Source: Bacteroidota bacterium
Lineage (GTDB): Bacteria; Bacteroidota; Bacteroidia; Chitinophagales; Chitinophagaceae
Direction: 5' to 3'
DNA length: 34,440 nucleotides
NCBI GenBank assembly: GCA_013286425.1
Contig: JABDFS010000036.1
Span: 1-34,440 of the forward strand
In this document: positions 7,436 through 15,500 of the stretch, piece after piece
How the letters are laid out: each line of letters opens with the position of its first letter
How positions within the stretch are numbered: position 1 is the first letter of the stretch
Position numbers and translations under genes: made by a program
Notes under the pieces: generated by a model
Database searches by the model: none
Seen by the model: the letters and a program-made list of their open reading frames with translations, nothing else
What the model was told of the DNA's origin: nothing

Positions 7436-8959
7436 TTACAACTTCAACTCACCCCAGCCTTGCCTGTATTCTCTTTTTACAAATTGATTGGCTGCTTCAA
7501 AATTGGTAATACGCATATTCTCGCCATCCCATTTATATGTGATGTAACGGCCCGGTGTTGTGTAATCATCCACCTCGCCATACACAGGATCTTTTCTTTT
7601 TATTTTTTGACGAAGATTAAAACTGCGCAATAACAAATTTCCCATCAATACAGTTTCGGTTAACGGGCCCGCATAACCTTCAAACGGCGAATCAACTTCC
7701 ATATTACCATAACCCGCAATACACGCATCGATCCATTGCCACCAATGCCCATCCATATCACCTTCAACACGCGGATATTTTTTTGGAATGTTTGCGGCAT
7801 CCTGGCTCAAAGACTTTGGTAATAATCTTGGATGGCTGCCGCCCCAACCGCAAGACACTTTTCCCTTAGTGCCGATGAATAAGCTACCGCCTTCAAAATC
7901 ATTTTCCTGAGGAATATCTGCCAGCGCTTCATTCATGTTTTCATCAGGATCCAATTCATCAGGACGATCGGGAACGATACCACCATCCATCCAATACAAC
8001 AGCAAATCTTTGCCATTTTTTAATTTGAATTTATATCGAAGTGAGCTTGAAGGTGGAATGCTTTCAGGGTAATCAGCTTCTTTAAAAATGCCTGAATAGA
8101 CCGTTGTGGCGCTGCCGGTGATTTCTGTCGGATAACCCAACTGCAATAACTTGAACGCAGGACCAATAATATGACAAGCCATATCACCCAACGCGCCTGT
8201 TCCAAAACGCCACCAGCCACGCCAGTTGAACGGCACAAGGTTATCAATATAGTTTGTTGTTTGTGCTGTACCCAACCATAGATCCCAATCCAGTTCTTTT
8301 GGAATTACAGCAGCTTGTGTTGGCCATGGAATGCCTTGCGGCCATACAGGCCTGTTCGTCCAGTTATATACTTTTTCAATGTCACCGATCAATCCTGCTT
8401 CAAACCATTCACGCATCGTTCTGATGCCTTCACACGATGCGCCCTGGTCGCCCATTTGTGTAACCACTTTATATTTTGCCGCAGCCTGTGTAAGAATGCG
8501 CGCTTCATAAATATCATGCGTTAATGGTTTTTGCAAATACAAATGCTTGTTCAATTGCATGGCGCTTAAACCAACGATAGCATGATTATGATCGGGAATA
8601 GCAACAGTAACCGCATCAAAGTTTTTGCTCTCTTTATGAAATAGCTCCCGCCAGTCTTTGTAGAAACCTGCTTTAGGAAACTGCTTGCGTCGCGGCGCTC
8701 CTGTGCGATCATCCACGTCGCATAAAAAAGCTATCTCTGCATTTTTCTTTGGCGCCGTTGCAAAATGATTGATATCATTTTCTGCTTCACCACCACAACC
8801 AACAGCAGCGATGTATAACTTATCACTTGGTGCTACAAAGCCTTTGCCTAATACATGTCTTGGCACGATATAAAAACTGCCTGCAGCAAGCGCAGTGTTC
8901 TTTATAAAATCTTTTCTCGTGATGTTTTTTTCCGGTGATGTATTGTTATTGTTTTCCAT
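7436..8959 (-). CDS. Gfo/Idh/MocA-family oxidoreductase with Tat-like leader
   Basis: A 507-residue NAD(P)-dependent sugar oxidoreductase. The leader has a Tat-like motif ITRKDFIKNTALAAGSF (Lys in the second twin position), so periplasmic export is likely. The Rossmann motif AAVGCGGEAE begins near residue 52, and LQKPLTHDIYEA is the family's catalytic Lys-Pro region. The C-terminal domain contains WWRFGTGALGDMACHI. Relatives of this length often lie next to DUF1080 genes, as here (172-bp gap, same strand). In Bacteroides such pairs have been linked to 3-keto-glycoside metabolism, where oxidation at C3 allows non-hydrolytic glycoside cleavage. The exact substrate cannot be read from the sequence. 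GH109 is an alternative branch of the superfamily. Confidence 0.85.
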   Translation of the reverse strand: MENNNNTSPEKNITRKDFIKNTALAAGSFYIVPRHVLGKGFVAPSDKLYIAAVGCGGEAENDINHFATAPKKNAEIAFLCDVDDRTGAPRRKQFPKAGFYKDWRELFHKESKNFDAVTVAIPDHNHAIVGLSAMQLNKHLYLQKPLTHDIYEARILTQAAAKYKVVTQMGDQGASCEGIRTMREWFEAGLIGDIEKVYNWTNRPVWPQGIPWPTQAAVIPKELDWDLWLGTAQTTNYIDNLVPFNWRGWWRFGTGALGDMACHIIGPAFKLLQLGYPTEITGSATTVYSGIFKEADYPESIPPSSSLRYKFKLKNGKDLLLYWMDGGIVPDRPDELDPDENMNEALADIPQENDFEGGSLFIGTKGKVSCGWGGSHPRLLPKSLSQDAANIPKKYPRVEGDMDGHWWQWIDACIAGYGNMEVDSPFEGYAGPLTETVLMGNLLLRSFNLRQKIKRKDPVYGEVDDYTTPGRYITYKWDGENMRITNFEAANQFVKREYRQGWGELKL

Positions 8960-8975
8960 GATGGCGCGTGTTATT

Positions 8976-9003
8976 GTGAATGGTGAATTGTGAGTGGTGA
9001 GTT
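8976..9003 (+). repeat. 7-bp tandem array (GTGARTK x4)
   Basis: Four consecutive heptamers: gtgaatg, gtgaatt, gtgagtg, gtgagtt. The array begins 17 bases upstream of the Gfo/Idh start codon, so on the minus strand it lies in or next to the leader or promoter. A second, unrelated heptamer array is at 19022-19070. Confidence 0.7.
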
Positions 9004-9131
9004 ATAAAACATTCATTTATTCAAACATTTTTATTGTTCAGTCTTTTCTTTTTTTGTTGACCAGCAGCAAAGCTTTCGGCATCGCCTGTTGTGTCACTCA
9101 CTTGTGCAGTTGGAATATTAATCAGCAATAA

Positions 9132-9860
9132 TTATAGTTGCTTAATCTTTATATTACGAAACCAGATCTTTCCATTCTCTGTTCCCTGGAATGCAATGTG
9201 GCCTTTGCGGAACGTTCCGAAGTTGGGCATGTCTTTAAACTTAACTGCATTAATTAATTCCTGCCAGTGATCATTCCACATGGTTGCGTCTACTACTTTA
9301 TTTCCATCTTCAAAAAGTTGCAGGTGGCCATGATCTGCTTTTATTTCGTATTGATACCAATGTCCGGACGGGCCAACATATTCTGAGTCCACAGGATAGA
9401 GATCATACAACGTTCCCATCCTGTTCATTTTTGATAAATGATCGGGGCCACATACTACATCATCTATCTGCATTTCAGGGCCGGTCTCCCAACTGTTTTT
9501 ATATTCAGGTGATTCATGCACGTAAAACATTACACCGCTGTTGGCGCAGGTATCTGTTTTAAATTCAAGTTTCAGATCAAAGTTTTCAAACTCGTCATCT
9601 GAGGTAAGGTCAGCAAAATCTTCGTACACACTTTTATCATTTTTGTTGAGATAAATTGCTCCGTCTTCAACCTGCCAGGCTTTGCCCGGTTGCTTTTGTA
9701 AATAAGAGTGCCAGCCGGTCAGATCTTTTCCATTGAACAATATTTTCCATCCATCTTTTTCTTCCTGCGATGTAAGTGTGTTTGGTTGTTGCACATTGTT
9801 ATTGCATGAAATAAGAAGCATAACAACAGCAATGGTTGGGTAAAATTTTTTGATGAACAT
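9132..9860 (-). CDS. DUF1080 lipoprotein (3-keto-glycoside hydrolase/lyase family)
   Basis: A 242-residue protein with a lipoprotein signal: hydrophobic core then LLISC, lipid-bearing Cys at residue 19. The mature part is one DUF1080 domain, a concanavalin-like fold. Hallmarks are GWKILFNGKDLTGWH (about 37-51), the central NSGVMFYVHESPEYKNSWE stretch, and the end GHIAFQGTENGKIWFRNIKI. DUF1080 members are now described as 3-keto-disaccharide hydrolases or 3-keto-glucoside lyases, acting on sugars first oxidised at C3. The Gfo/Idh gene downstream could supply or use that ketone, and the GMC pair at 21.5-23.9 kb could make it. Domain sure; reaction inferred from family knowledge. Confidence 0.87.
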   Translation of the reverse strand: MFIKKFYPTIAVVMLLISCNNNVQQPNTLTSQEEKDGWKILFNGKDLTGWHSYLQKQPGKAWQVEDGAIYLNKNDKSVYEDFADLTSDDEFENFDLKLEFKTDTCANSGVMFYVHESPEYKNSWETGPEMQIDDVVCGPDHLSKMNRMGTLYDLYPVDSEYVGPSGHWYQYEIKADHGHLQLFEDGNKVVDATMWNDHWQELINAVKFKDMPNFGTFRKGHIAFQGTENGKIWFRNIKIKQL

Positions 9861-10084
9861 ATAGATTATTTAAAGAGAGGAATAAGCTTTCGTCAGAGAA
9901 ACGAATTTAAAAGAAATTTAGATGAGGTATGGATGTTTTCTGGCGGATATAGAAACAACTTACTTCAGCAGAGCACCATCTTTTTTTGCTGACAATTATT
10001 TCATAACACTTATTGCGTTTCTTCTTTTTAAAAACAACGACTAAAACAAATCAATAAGTTTTTAAAATTTAAAATCATTTTCCT

Positions 10085-10564
10085 ATGACAAGTATTAGTT
10101 CAAGAATTCAGTTTCTTATACAATTTGTAAAAATCCCTCCTGAAATGTGGGACTTTATTGTTCCGCAAGGTCCCGTATTTAAATCTCATGCAATCAAAGA
10201 ATATATGATGGCAGGTGTAGTGAGAGATATTTCATTACAGGTAGCCGATAAAGAAGTTGCTCACCAGCTAAGATTTATTGGTGCGGAAATGGTAAAGTTT
10301 GCTTCCGCAAATCTTATCAATGGATGGGAAGATGGCGATGATATTTGCCCGCGTTGGCCTCATTATCCAATCCCGCACACACCCGGTTATGGTCCGCAGC
10401 CGGATCCATGGTTTCAAACTGATTATGCAGCTTTAAACCCGCAGCCACTGCCTCCCAGATCAATACATTCAGCATTAAAAGTATTGGCTGATCTTACAAG
10501 TTTGCCTGCTGTTGCTCAACAACTAAAAGAAATAAGCACAAAGCTGGATTATGCCAGGATGTAA
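10085..10564 (+). CDS. Orphan 159-residue protein with ALNPQPLPP motif
   Basis: I do not recognise a named domain. The protein has no signal peptide and no membrane helix. The N-terminal two thirds (1-85) look helical and amphipathic (EYMMAGVVRDISLQVADKEV). Residues 89-110 are rich in Pro, Trp and His (PRWPHYPIPHTPGYGPQPDP). Next comes ALNPQPLPP (116-124), then a second helical segment to the end. I have an impression of LNPQPLPP-like strings in other hypothetical proteins but cannot document it. The gene stands alone on the plus strand, divergent from the DUF1080 gene, with a hairpin after its stop. It has a normal ATG and codon use like its neighbours, so it is probably real. Confidence 0.65.
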   Translation: MTSISSRIQFLIQFVKIPPEMWDFIVPQGPVFKSHAIKEYMMAGVVRDISLQVADKEVAHQLRFIGAEMVKFASANLINGWEDGDDICPRWPHYPIPHTPGYGPQPDPWFQTDYAALNPQPLPPRSIHSALKVLADLTSLPAVAQQLKEISTKLDYARM

Positions 10565-10609
10565 TATCATTTCTATAATTATTCTATTGTAAAAGATCAA
10601 TAAAACAGG

Positions 10610-10655
10610 AATGAGCGAAGCAAATAATGTAATGAGTTGTTGCGCTTCGCTCATT
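10610..10655 (+). terminator. Long hairpin after the orphan 159-residue gene
   Basis: AATGAGCGAAGC (10610-10621) and GCTTCGCTCATT (10644-10655) form a perfect 12-bp stem around a 22-base loop. The stem starts 45 bases after the stop codon and is followed by gcttt only, so the T-tract is weak. It may be a terminator or a structured repeat. Confidence 0.4.
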
Positions 10656-10845
10656 GCTTTAAAAAGCATTCTGACTTTGATCTACTGATGGAATAATGTT
10701 TCTTTGCTCCATGTGCTTTTTATCGCAGCAACATTGAAATAAAATTTTCCTCAAATTGGGTCAGCCTGTTACATTTTATGGTATCTTTTTCACTATATTG
10801 TTATATTCCAAACCATCGGATCTTTTACATCATTCCTCATCATAA

Positions 10846-10951
10846 ATACAGTAATCTTACAGAGACCTTATAGGGACCTTACAGAGACCTTATAGAGATC
10901 CTTCTTGCTGTCAAAGCCATGGAAACCCGCACTTAACTGGCAGCTAAAGCG
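10846..10951 (+). repeat. 11-bp tandem array, unit TTAYAGRGAYC, plus a second unit type
   Basis: Four contiguous units ttacagagacc, ttatagggacc, ttacagagacc and ttatagagatc occupy 10857-10900, after a degenerate unit atacagtaatc (10846-10856). The complement of the consensus, GGTCTCTRTAA, is the unit of the array at 16931-16996. About 40 bases further on, cagctaaagcg (10941-10951) matches 9 of 11 bases of CCGGTAAAGCG, the complement of the second unit type at 16.9 kb. The locus is intergenic between convergent genes. Confidence 0.85.
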
Positions 10952-11038
10952 CACTTGATACTTACCTTAGGGTTAACTTAAACCGGTGCAGTTAATATAG
11001 ATGGTTTATTTGCTTTCAGAAACACTGTTCTAAAGATC

Positions 11039-13015
11039 TTACTTCTTCTTCAGCCTCACTAAAAATCCTCCATCTTTTGCGAGATGAATTGGTAAACTAT
11101 TATTTGCGGTTAATGTCTTTTCTTCTATTGAATAATCTACTGCATTCCTGTCTGCATTGATGCCATCTTTACAAATAGTAGCATTATAATTTCCTTCACT
11201 TAAGAATGAGAGATCAATCGTTATATCTCTTGCAGATGAATCTGTCATTCCTGCAATAAACCAGTCATTATTTTTTCTCCTTGCGGTGATGATGTATTCA
11301 CCAACTTTTGCATCGAGGATAATTGTTGTGTCCCAACCTGCAGGAATGCTGCCTAACAATTCCATGAACTTTGGTTCAAGATAACCTTGTGATGGATTGC
11401 CTGAAAATATCGGCAACGGATCATCATATACAACAAACATGGCGAGTTGTTGGCAGCGTGTTGTCTGGCTCATAACTTTACCCCAGATCGGTTTGAATTG
11501 TTGCGGTGTTGCATTGTCCAATAAACCGGGTTCATAATCCAACGGGCCGGCGAGCATTCTTGTAAACGGAATGATGCAATCATGTGATGCAGTTACCTTA
11601 TCACTCCATGCATTGTATTCACTGCCCAACACACCTTCGCGTGTTATGTTGTTTGGATATGTTCTGTTGAAACCTTTCGGCGGATATGCACCATGAAACA
11701 TGATCATCAAATGTGCTTTTGCACAGGCTTCGGCAATGCGTTTATAAAAGTTTACAACAGGTTGATCATCGCGATCAATAAAATCAGTCATGATAAAATC
11801 TACTCCCCATTTTTGAAATTGCTTCAATGCTGAATCGAGTTGTTTATTCAGCGTCATCGAAAGTGTCCACATGCTTAGTTTAATGCCTTGCTGTTTTGCA
11901 TATGCAGCGATCGTATCCATATTGATGTTTGGATTGATATCAAACAGGTCTTTTGTGTTGCTCCACCCTGCATCCATCATGATCCTGTCGAAGCCGAAAC
12001 GTTTTGCGAAATCAATGTAGTATTTATACGATGCCGTGTTCACGCCGCTTTTAAAAGGCACATTGAATAAGTTCACATCAATGATCCATTCATCCGTGCA
12101 TTTACCCGGATGTATCCACGATGCATCTTCAATTTTTGTTGGCGATGCCAGGCGATACACTATATCATTTGTTGGCAAATCTTTATCATACCGTGCAATC
12201 AGTAAACACCTCCAGGGAAATTGTCGCGTGCCATTTGTTTTCGCAAAATAATCTGCACGTTTGCTCACCACCATTTCAGGATAATCACCATCGATCATTT
12301 TTTCTTCTGCGGGATAAGGTGCAAATGCTGCTTGCAAACTGTTGGATGAATTTCCTTTTAGAAACATGCCCGGATAATCATCAAGGTCAGATTCTGTGAT
12401 GGCAACTTTAATGTTTTGCGTATTTACTAAAACAGGATTGAACATGTAATCATTGTTGGATAAACTATCCAATGATTTGTATTGATATAATTCTTCAAAG
12501 CTGGTATGATAAATATCAACGCCATCGCGCTTTTGAATAACCGGCGCCCATGCGTGCGCATCATCTGTGAAATTGAATTGTACAATTTCATTGTTGATGA
12601 TAATAGAATCTTTAAATGATGTTGCTATTCGGTAAGCAACACCATCGTTGTATGCGCGAAAGATAATAGCGAAATTGTTTTCGAAATTTATTGCAAGCTC
12701 ATTGTACACATCGGGGATATTTTTTCTGCTTATCGGTATTTGTGCAACGATTGTTTCATTAAGGCTTTTTGTTTTCTTTGATTTTATTTTTAAATCTTTT
12801 GATAATGCATTGCCATTAGATAACTGCATGTCAATTAAAGATGCATTAATAATTTTTTTGTCATCAACCAATACTGAATAGGTTAGTTGATTGTTGGTTT
12901 GAATATCAACTCTTATTGTTTTATCCGGAGAAAATAATTGTAGTGATTGCTGCGCAAAACTTCTTGTTGCTGCAATGATGAAGATTATTAATAATATCTT
13001 TTTCATGGTATGCAT
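11039..13015 (-). CDS. GH97 alpha-glycosidase, probably retaining alpha-galactosidase type
   Basis: A 658-residue secreted protein. The signal peptide MKKILLIIFIIAATRSFAQQ begins at Met4, which makes 13006 an equally likely start. The N-terminal beta-sandwich is GH97-like (SPDKTIRVDIQTNNQLTYSV). The TIM barrel carries FGFDRIMMDAGW, then VDFIMTDFIDRDDQ with D411, and MIMFHGAYPPKG. In retaining GH97 members the nucleophile is an Asp in this DFMDRDDQ-type motif (recalled as D415 in Bacteroides BtGal97b), while inverting SusB-like enzymes lack it. The D411 match therefore favours a retaining alpha-galactosidase-like enzyme. No SusC/D or regulator adjoins it. Confidence 0.88.
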   Translation of the reverse strand: MHTMKKILLIIFIIAATRSFAQQSLQLFSPDKTIRVDIQTNNQLTYSVLVDDKKIINASLIDMQLSNGNALSKDLKIKSKKTKSLNETIVAQIPISRKNIPDVYNELAINFENNFAIIFRAYNDGVAYRIATSFKDSIIINNEIVQFNFTDDAHAWAPVIQKRDGVDIYHTSFEELYQYKSLDSLSNNDYMFNPVLVNTQNIKVAITESDLDDYPGMFLKGNSSNSLQAAFAPYPAEEKMIDGDYPEMVVSKRADYFAKTNGTRQFPWRCLLIARYDKDLPTNDIVYRLASPTKIEDASWIHPGKCTDEWIIDVNLFNVPFKSGVNTASYKYYIDFAKRFGFDRIMMDAGWSNTKDLFDINPNINMDTIAAYAKQQGIKLSMWTLSMTLNKQLDSALKQFQKWGVDFIMTDFIDRDDQPVVNFYKRIAEACAKAHLMIMFHGAYPPKGFNRTYPNNITREGVLGSEYNAWSDKVTASHDCIIPFTRMLAGPLDYEPGLLDNATPQQFKPIWGKVMSQTTRCQQLAMFVVYDDPLPIFSGNPSQGYLEPKFMELLGSIPAGWDTTIILDAKVGEYIITARRKNNDWFIAGMTDSSARDITIDLSFLSEGNYNATICKDGINADRNAVDYSIEEKTLTANNSLPIHLAKDGGFLVRLKKK

Positions 13016-13414
13016 CCTGAAATAACCTTTTGGTTATTGAAGATAAGCTTCATTGTTTTTGTTTTTCAAAATGGAATATTGTTTATAATATTTGATGCTT
13101 TCAATCAATTGTGATTGTTACTTTCTTTGCCTTGATGCGCTCCGCGCGTTTTGTCTGGCCAGCGCCTCCCTCTGTGTTGCTTAATGATTAATTGTTTACA
13201 GTATCACGCTTAAGGGTTCTTCAAGGATTTTTATCATGAGGGTCCTACTGCCGAAAAATCAACATTACACAAGCTTAATCAAGGCGTGTGCAGGATGTGT
13301 TGTAATATCATCCGTGCTTGGATTTCTTTGGTTACGCCTTTCTTTTTCAAGAAAAGAAAGTAACAGATCATGTTTAAACGAGATTAACTATTTTCCCTTT
13401 TTAAATCATAAATA
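13016..13414. other. 399-bp intergenic region between divergent GH97 and Lnt-like genes
   Basis: I see no gene here. Most of it is taken up by a composite repeat (13117-13364) that shares an end with copy A at 3.6 kb. The remaining bases flank two divergent start codons and must contain their promoters, but no clean -33/-7 pair could be assigned. Confidence 0.5.
13117..13364 (+). repeat. Composite element with terminal inverted repeats (copy B)
   Basis: The left end (13117-13138) is the exact reverse complement of the 22 bases at 3681-3702. The right part (13251-13364) is a direct copy of 3588-3702. The 248-bp unit therefore has 12-bp terminal inverted repeats, GTTACTTTCTTT and AAAGAAAGTAAC, like a miniature mobile element. 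No transposase is in the window and no target-site duplication is obvious. Confidence 0.75.
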
Positions 13415-14857
13415 ATGATTGCTACAGGAAAGAAAATTTCACCAATTACAATAATAATATGCATGCTTTTATCAGGCTTAGCCTGGTATATTTCTGATGG
13501 ACTAAACGGCGATTATTGGTGGCTGTTATGGATAGCGCCGACACCTATATTATTCATAACATTTCAATCTTCATGGAAACAAGCTTTCATTATTTCTTTT
13601 ATTGCTTATTTAACAGGAAGGTTAAGCTGGTTTAGTTATTTGATAAATGTTGCTACACTTGTTCCTGCGATCATTTCAATACTCGTATTATGCCTGGTGT
13701 TTGCGTTAATAACAAACGGCAGCAGATATGTATTCCTGAAAAACAGATCATGGCCTTCCGTATTTGCCTACCCTGTTTTCTTTACAGTTTTTGAATACCT
13801 GCTGATATCATTTTCAAAAGATGGTTCTGCTGCAAGCATCGCATATTCACAATCAGATTTTTTACCCTTAGTGCAACTCGCTTCCGTTACAGGAATATTA
13901 GGTATCACATTTTTTGTAAGCTTTATTCCTTCAGCAATCACCCTTTTGTTGTTGTATCATAAAGAACAAAAACAATTCAAACCTTTACTCATCACTTCAA
14001 TATTGCTTATTGTAATTGTAATATCATTTGGTGTTGTGCGATTGAATAGTTCAACAGATAATATCACTGTAAAAGTTGGAATGGTTGCATTAGATGAAAG
14101 CATGCATGATATGTCTGCGCATCCTGATTTTTCAAAATCTATGCTTGCTGCAAAATATTATGCGCAGGAAATTACAATGCTTGCAATGCATGGCTCTAAA
14201 CTGGTTGTGTTGCCGGAACGTGCACTGAACATGGATACTGCAGAAGCGGGCTTTATTAAAAATATTATGCAAAGCATAGCAAAGCAAACGCATGTTTACA
14301 TTGTTGCCGGTTATACAAACATGAAGAATAAAGATCAGCGCAATAGTTCGTTGGTTGTTGATACTTCAGGCATTGTGTTGAAAGATTATAACAAAGTCCA
14401 TTTGGTTACAGGATTTGAGAATCGTTTTACACCGGGCGATTCAATTGGATTGTTTTCATTCGAAAATATCCAGGCGGGAACAGCGATTTGCAAAGACCTT
14501 GACTTTCCGCGTTATATACAACAATATGGCAAAAGCAATGTGCAGTTTCTTTGTGTGCCTGCATGGGATTTTGTTACAGATGACTGGCTGCATTCGCGCA
14601 TGGCAATTTTGCGTGGTGTTGAAAATGGTTTTGCTGAAGTAAGAGCTGCGCGTCAAGGAAGATTAACTATCAGTGATGCATATGGAAGAGTGAGCGCCGA
14701 AGCGAATACTTCTACCGGAAAAAGAACAACATTGGAAGGAAATGTTTCAACAGAAAAACTTAATACTGTTTATAGCAAGTGGGGAGAATGGTTTGGTATA
14801 TTAAATGTAATTGCTGCTATTGCGCTTTTGCTTTTTGTAACAAGAAATAAGGATTGA
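13415..14857 (+). CDS. Apolipoprotein N-acyltransferase-like membrane nitrilase
   Basis: A 480-residue protein: a block of hydrophobic helices (about 10-210), a periplasmic carbon-nitrogen hydrolase domain (about 220-455), and a C-terminal helix (457-476). This is the layout of Lnt, which adds the third acyl chain to lipoproteins in the outer leaflet of the inner membrane. The triad is visible: E268 in VVLPERAL, K327 in DYNKVHL and C359 in AICKDLDFP. The Cys loop differs from the usual ICYE of proteobacterial Lnt, as Lys-Asp follows the Cys. It may be a second, divergent Lnt or another membrane nitrilase acting on a different amine. It stands alone, convergent with the DinB gene. Confidence 0.75.
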   Translation: MIATGKKISPITIIICMLLSGLAWYISDGLNGDYWWLLWIAPTPILFITFQSSWKQAFIISFIAYLTGRLSWFSYLINVATLVPAIISILVLCLVFALITNGSRYVFLKNRSWPSVFAYPVFFTVFEYLLISFSKDGSAASIAYSQSDFLPLVQLASVTGILGITFFVSFIPSAITLLLLYHKEQKQFKPLLITSILLIVIVISFGVVRLNSSTDNITVKVGMVALDESMHDMSAHPDFSKSMLAAKYYAQEITMLAMHGSKLVVLPERALNMDTAEAGFIKNIMQSIAKQTHVYIVAGYTNMKNKDQRNSSLVVDTSGIVLKDYNKVHLVTGFENRFTPGDSIGLFSFENIQAGTAICKDLDFPRYIQQYGKSNVQFLCVPAWDFVTDDWLHSRMAILRGVENGFAEVRAARQGRLTISDAYGRVSAEANTSTGKRTTLEGNVSTEKLNTVYSKWGEWFGILNVIAAIALLLFVTRNKD

Positions 14858-14911
14858 TCGTTGGTTAAGCTTCGTTTTCGTGTTCAAACAACGTTTATAA
14901 TAGTTGTCTTG

Positions 14912-15397
14912 TTAGCTTTTCAAGTAGTTCATTTGCCCCAGATGATAGCTTTGATGTGCAGTGCGGTTTAAAAGAACATTCAGCTTATTGCGATAAGGTT
15001 CTTTTGCAAAATCTTCTGCTGATACTACTGTATGTTTTTCAAACCATTTCTGTGGTTGCATGGCATTGAATTTCTTTGTAAGTGCAGCGTTGATCTCTTT
15101 CCAATAATTTTTTAACTCATCAATAGACGGCATTGTTTGTCCTGATTTATCAGGTGCGTTTAAAAACACAGCATCTAATTCAGGATGCAATCTTTCTCCC
15201 AAACCAAACATTTTAAATAAGCTATCATTCACGGCGGCAAGATGCCCTAATAAATAAATGCCACGGTTTCTTCCTGGTGCAGTTTCGTTCATTAATTGTT
15301 CGTCTGATAATTTATTCAGTAAGTCATCAAGTCTTGCATTCTGTGTTTGCCAGGACATTAATGCCATTTGCACAAACAATGATTCAGGTGTATTCAT
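14912..15397 (-). CDS. DinB-like four-helix metal-binding protein
   Basis: A 161-residue all-helical protein of the DinB/YfiT superfamily. The three metal-binding histidines are present: H52 in LLGHLAAVND, and H148 and H152 in AHQSYHLGQ. Members are often thiol-dependent transferases (bacillithiol or mycothiol linked), but many have no known role. The gene is not in an obvious operon: it is convergent with the Lnt-like gene and separated by about 100 bases from the next minus-strand gene. Family confident, substrate unknown. Confidence 0.8.
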   Translation of the reverse strand: MNTPESLFVQMALMSWQTQNARLDDLLNKLSDEQLMNETAPGRNRGIYLLGHLAAVNDSLFKMFGLGERLHPELDAVFLNAPDKSGQTMPSIDELKNYWKEINAALTKKFNAMQPQKWFEKHTVVSAEDFAKEPYRNKLNVLLNRTAHQSYHLGQMNYLKS

Positions 15398-15500
15398 TTT
15401 ATTAAATTAAGATCGATAAAAGTATATAAATCATACCAGCTTTTTAAGCACTGATGTATGTACTGATAAAAAATACTTCTTTAATTCTTGTATTCATTTT

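Larger units (their letters stand above)
10565..11038. other. 474-bp intergenic region with hairpin and 11-bp array
   Basis: No coding frame or RNA gene is convincing here. It lies between the 3' ends of two convergent genes, the orphan protein and GH97. It holds a possible terminator hairpin (10610-10655) and an 11-bp tandem array with flanking related units (10846-10951). Confidence 0.5.

Noticed and set aside
9020..9131. Open minus-strand frame after the DUF1080 stop, reading LLINIPTAQVSDTTGDAES and on for about 36 codons
   Set aside because: It has no ATG/GTG start in frame at a sensible place and follows a stop codon. It resembles a repeat-derived stretch and gives no independent support for a gene.
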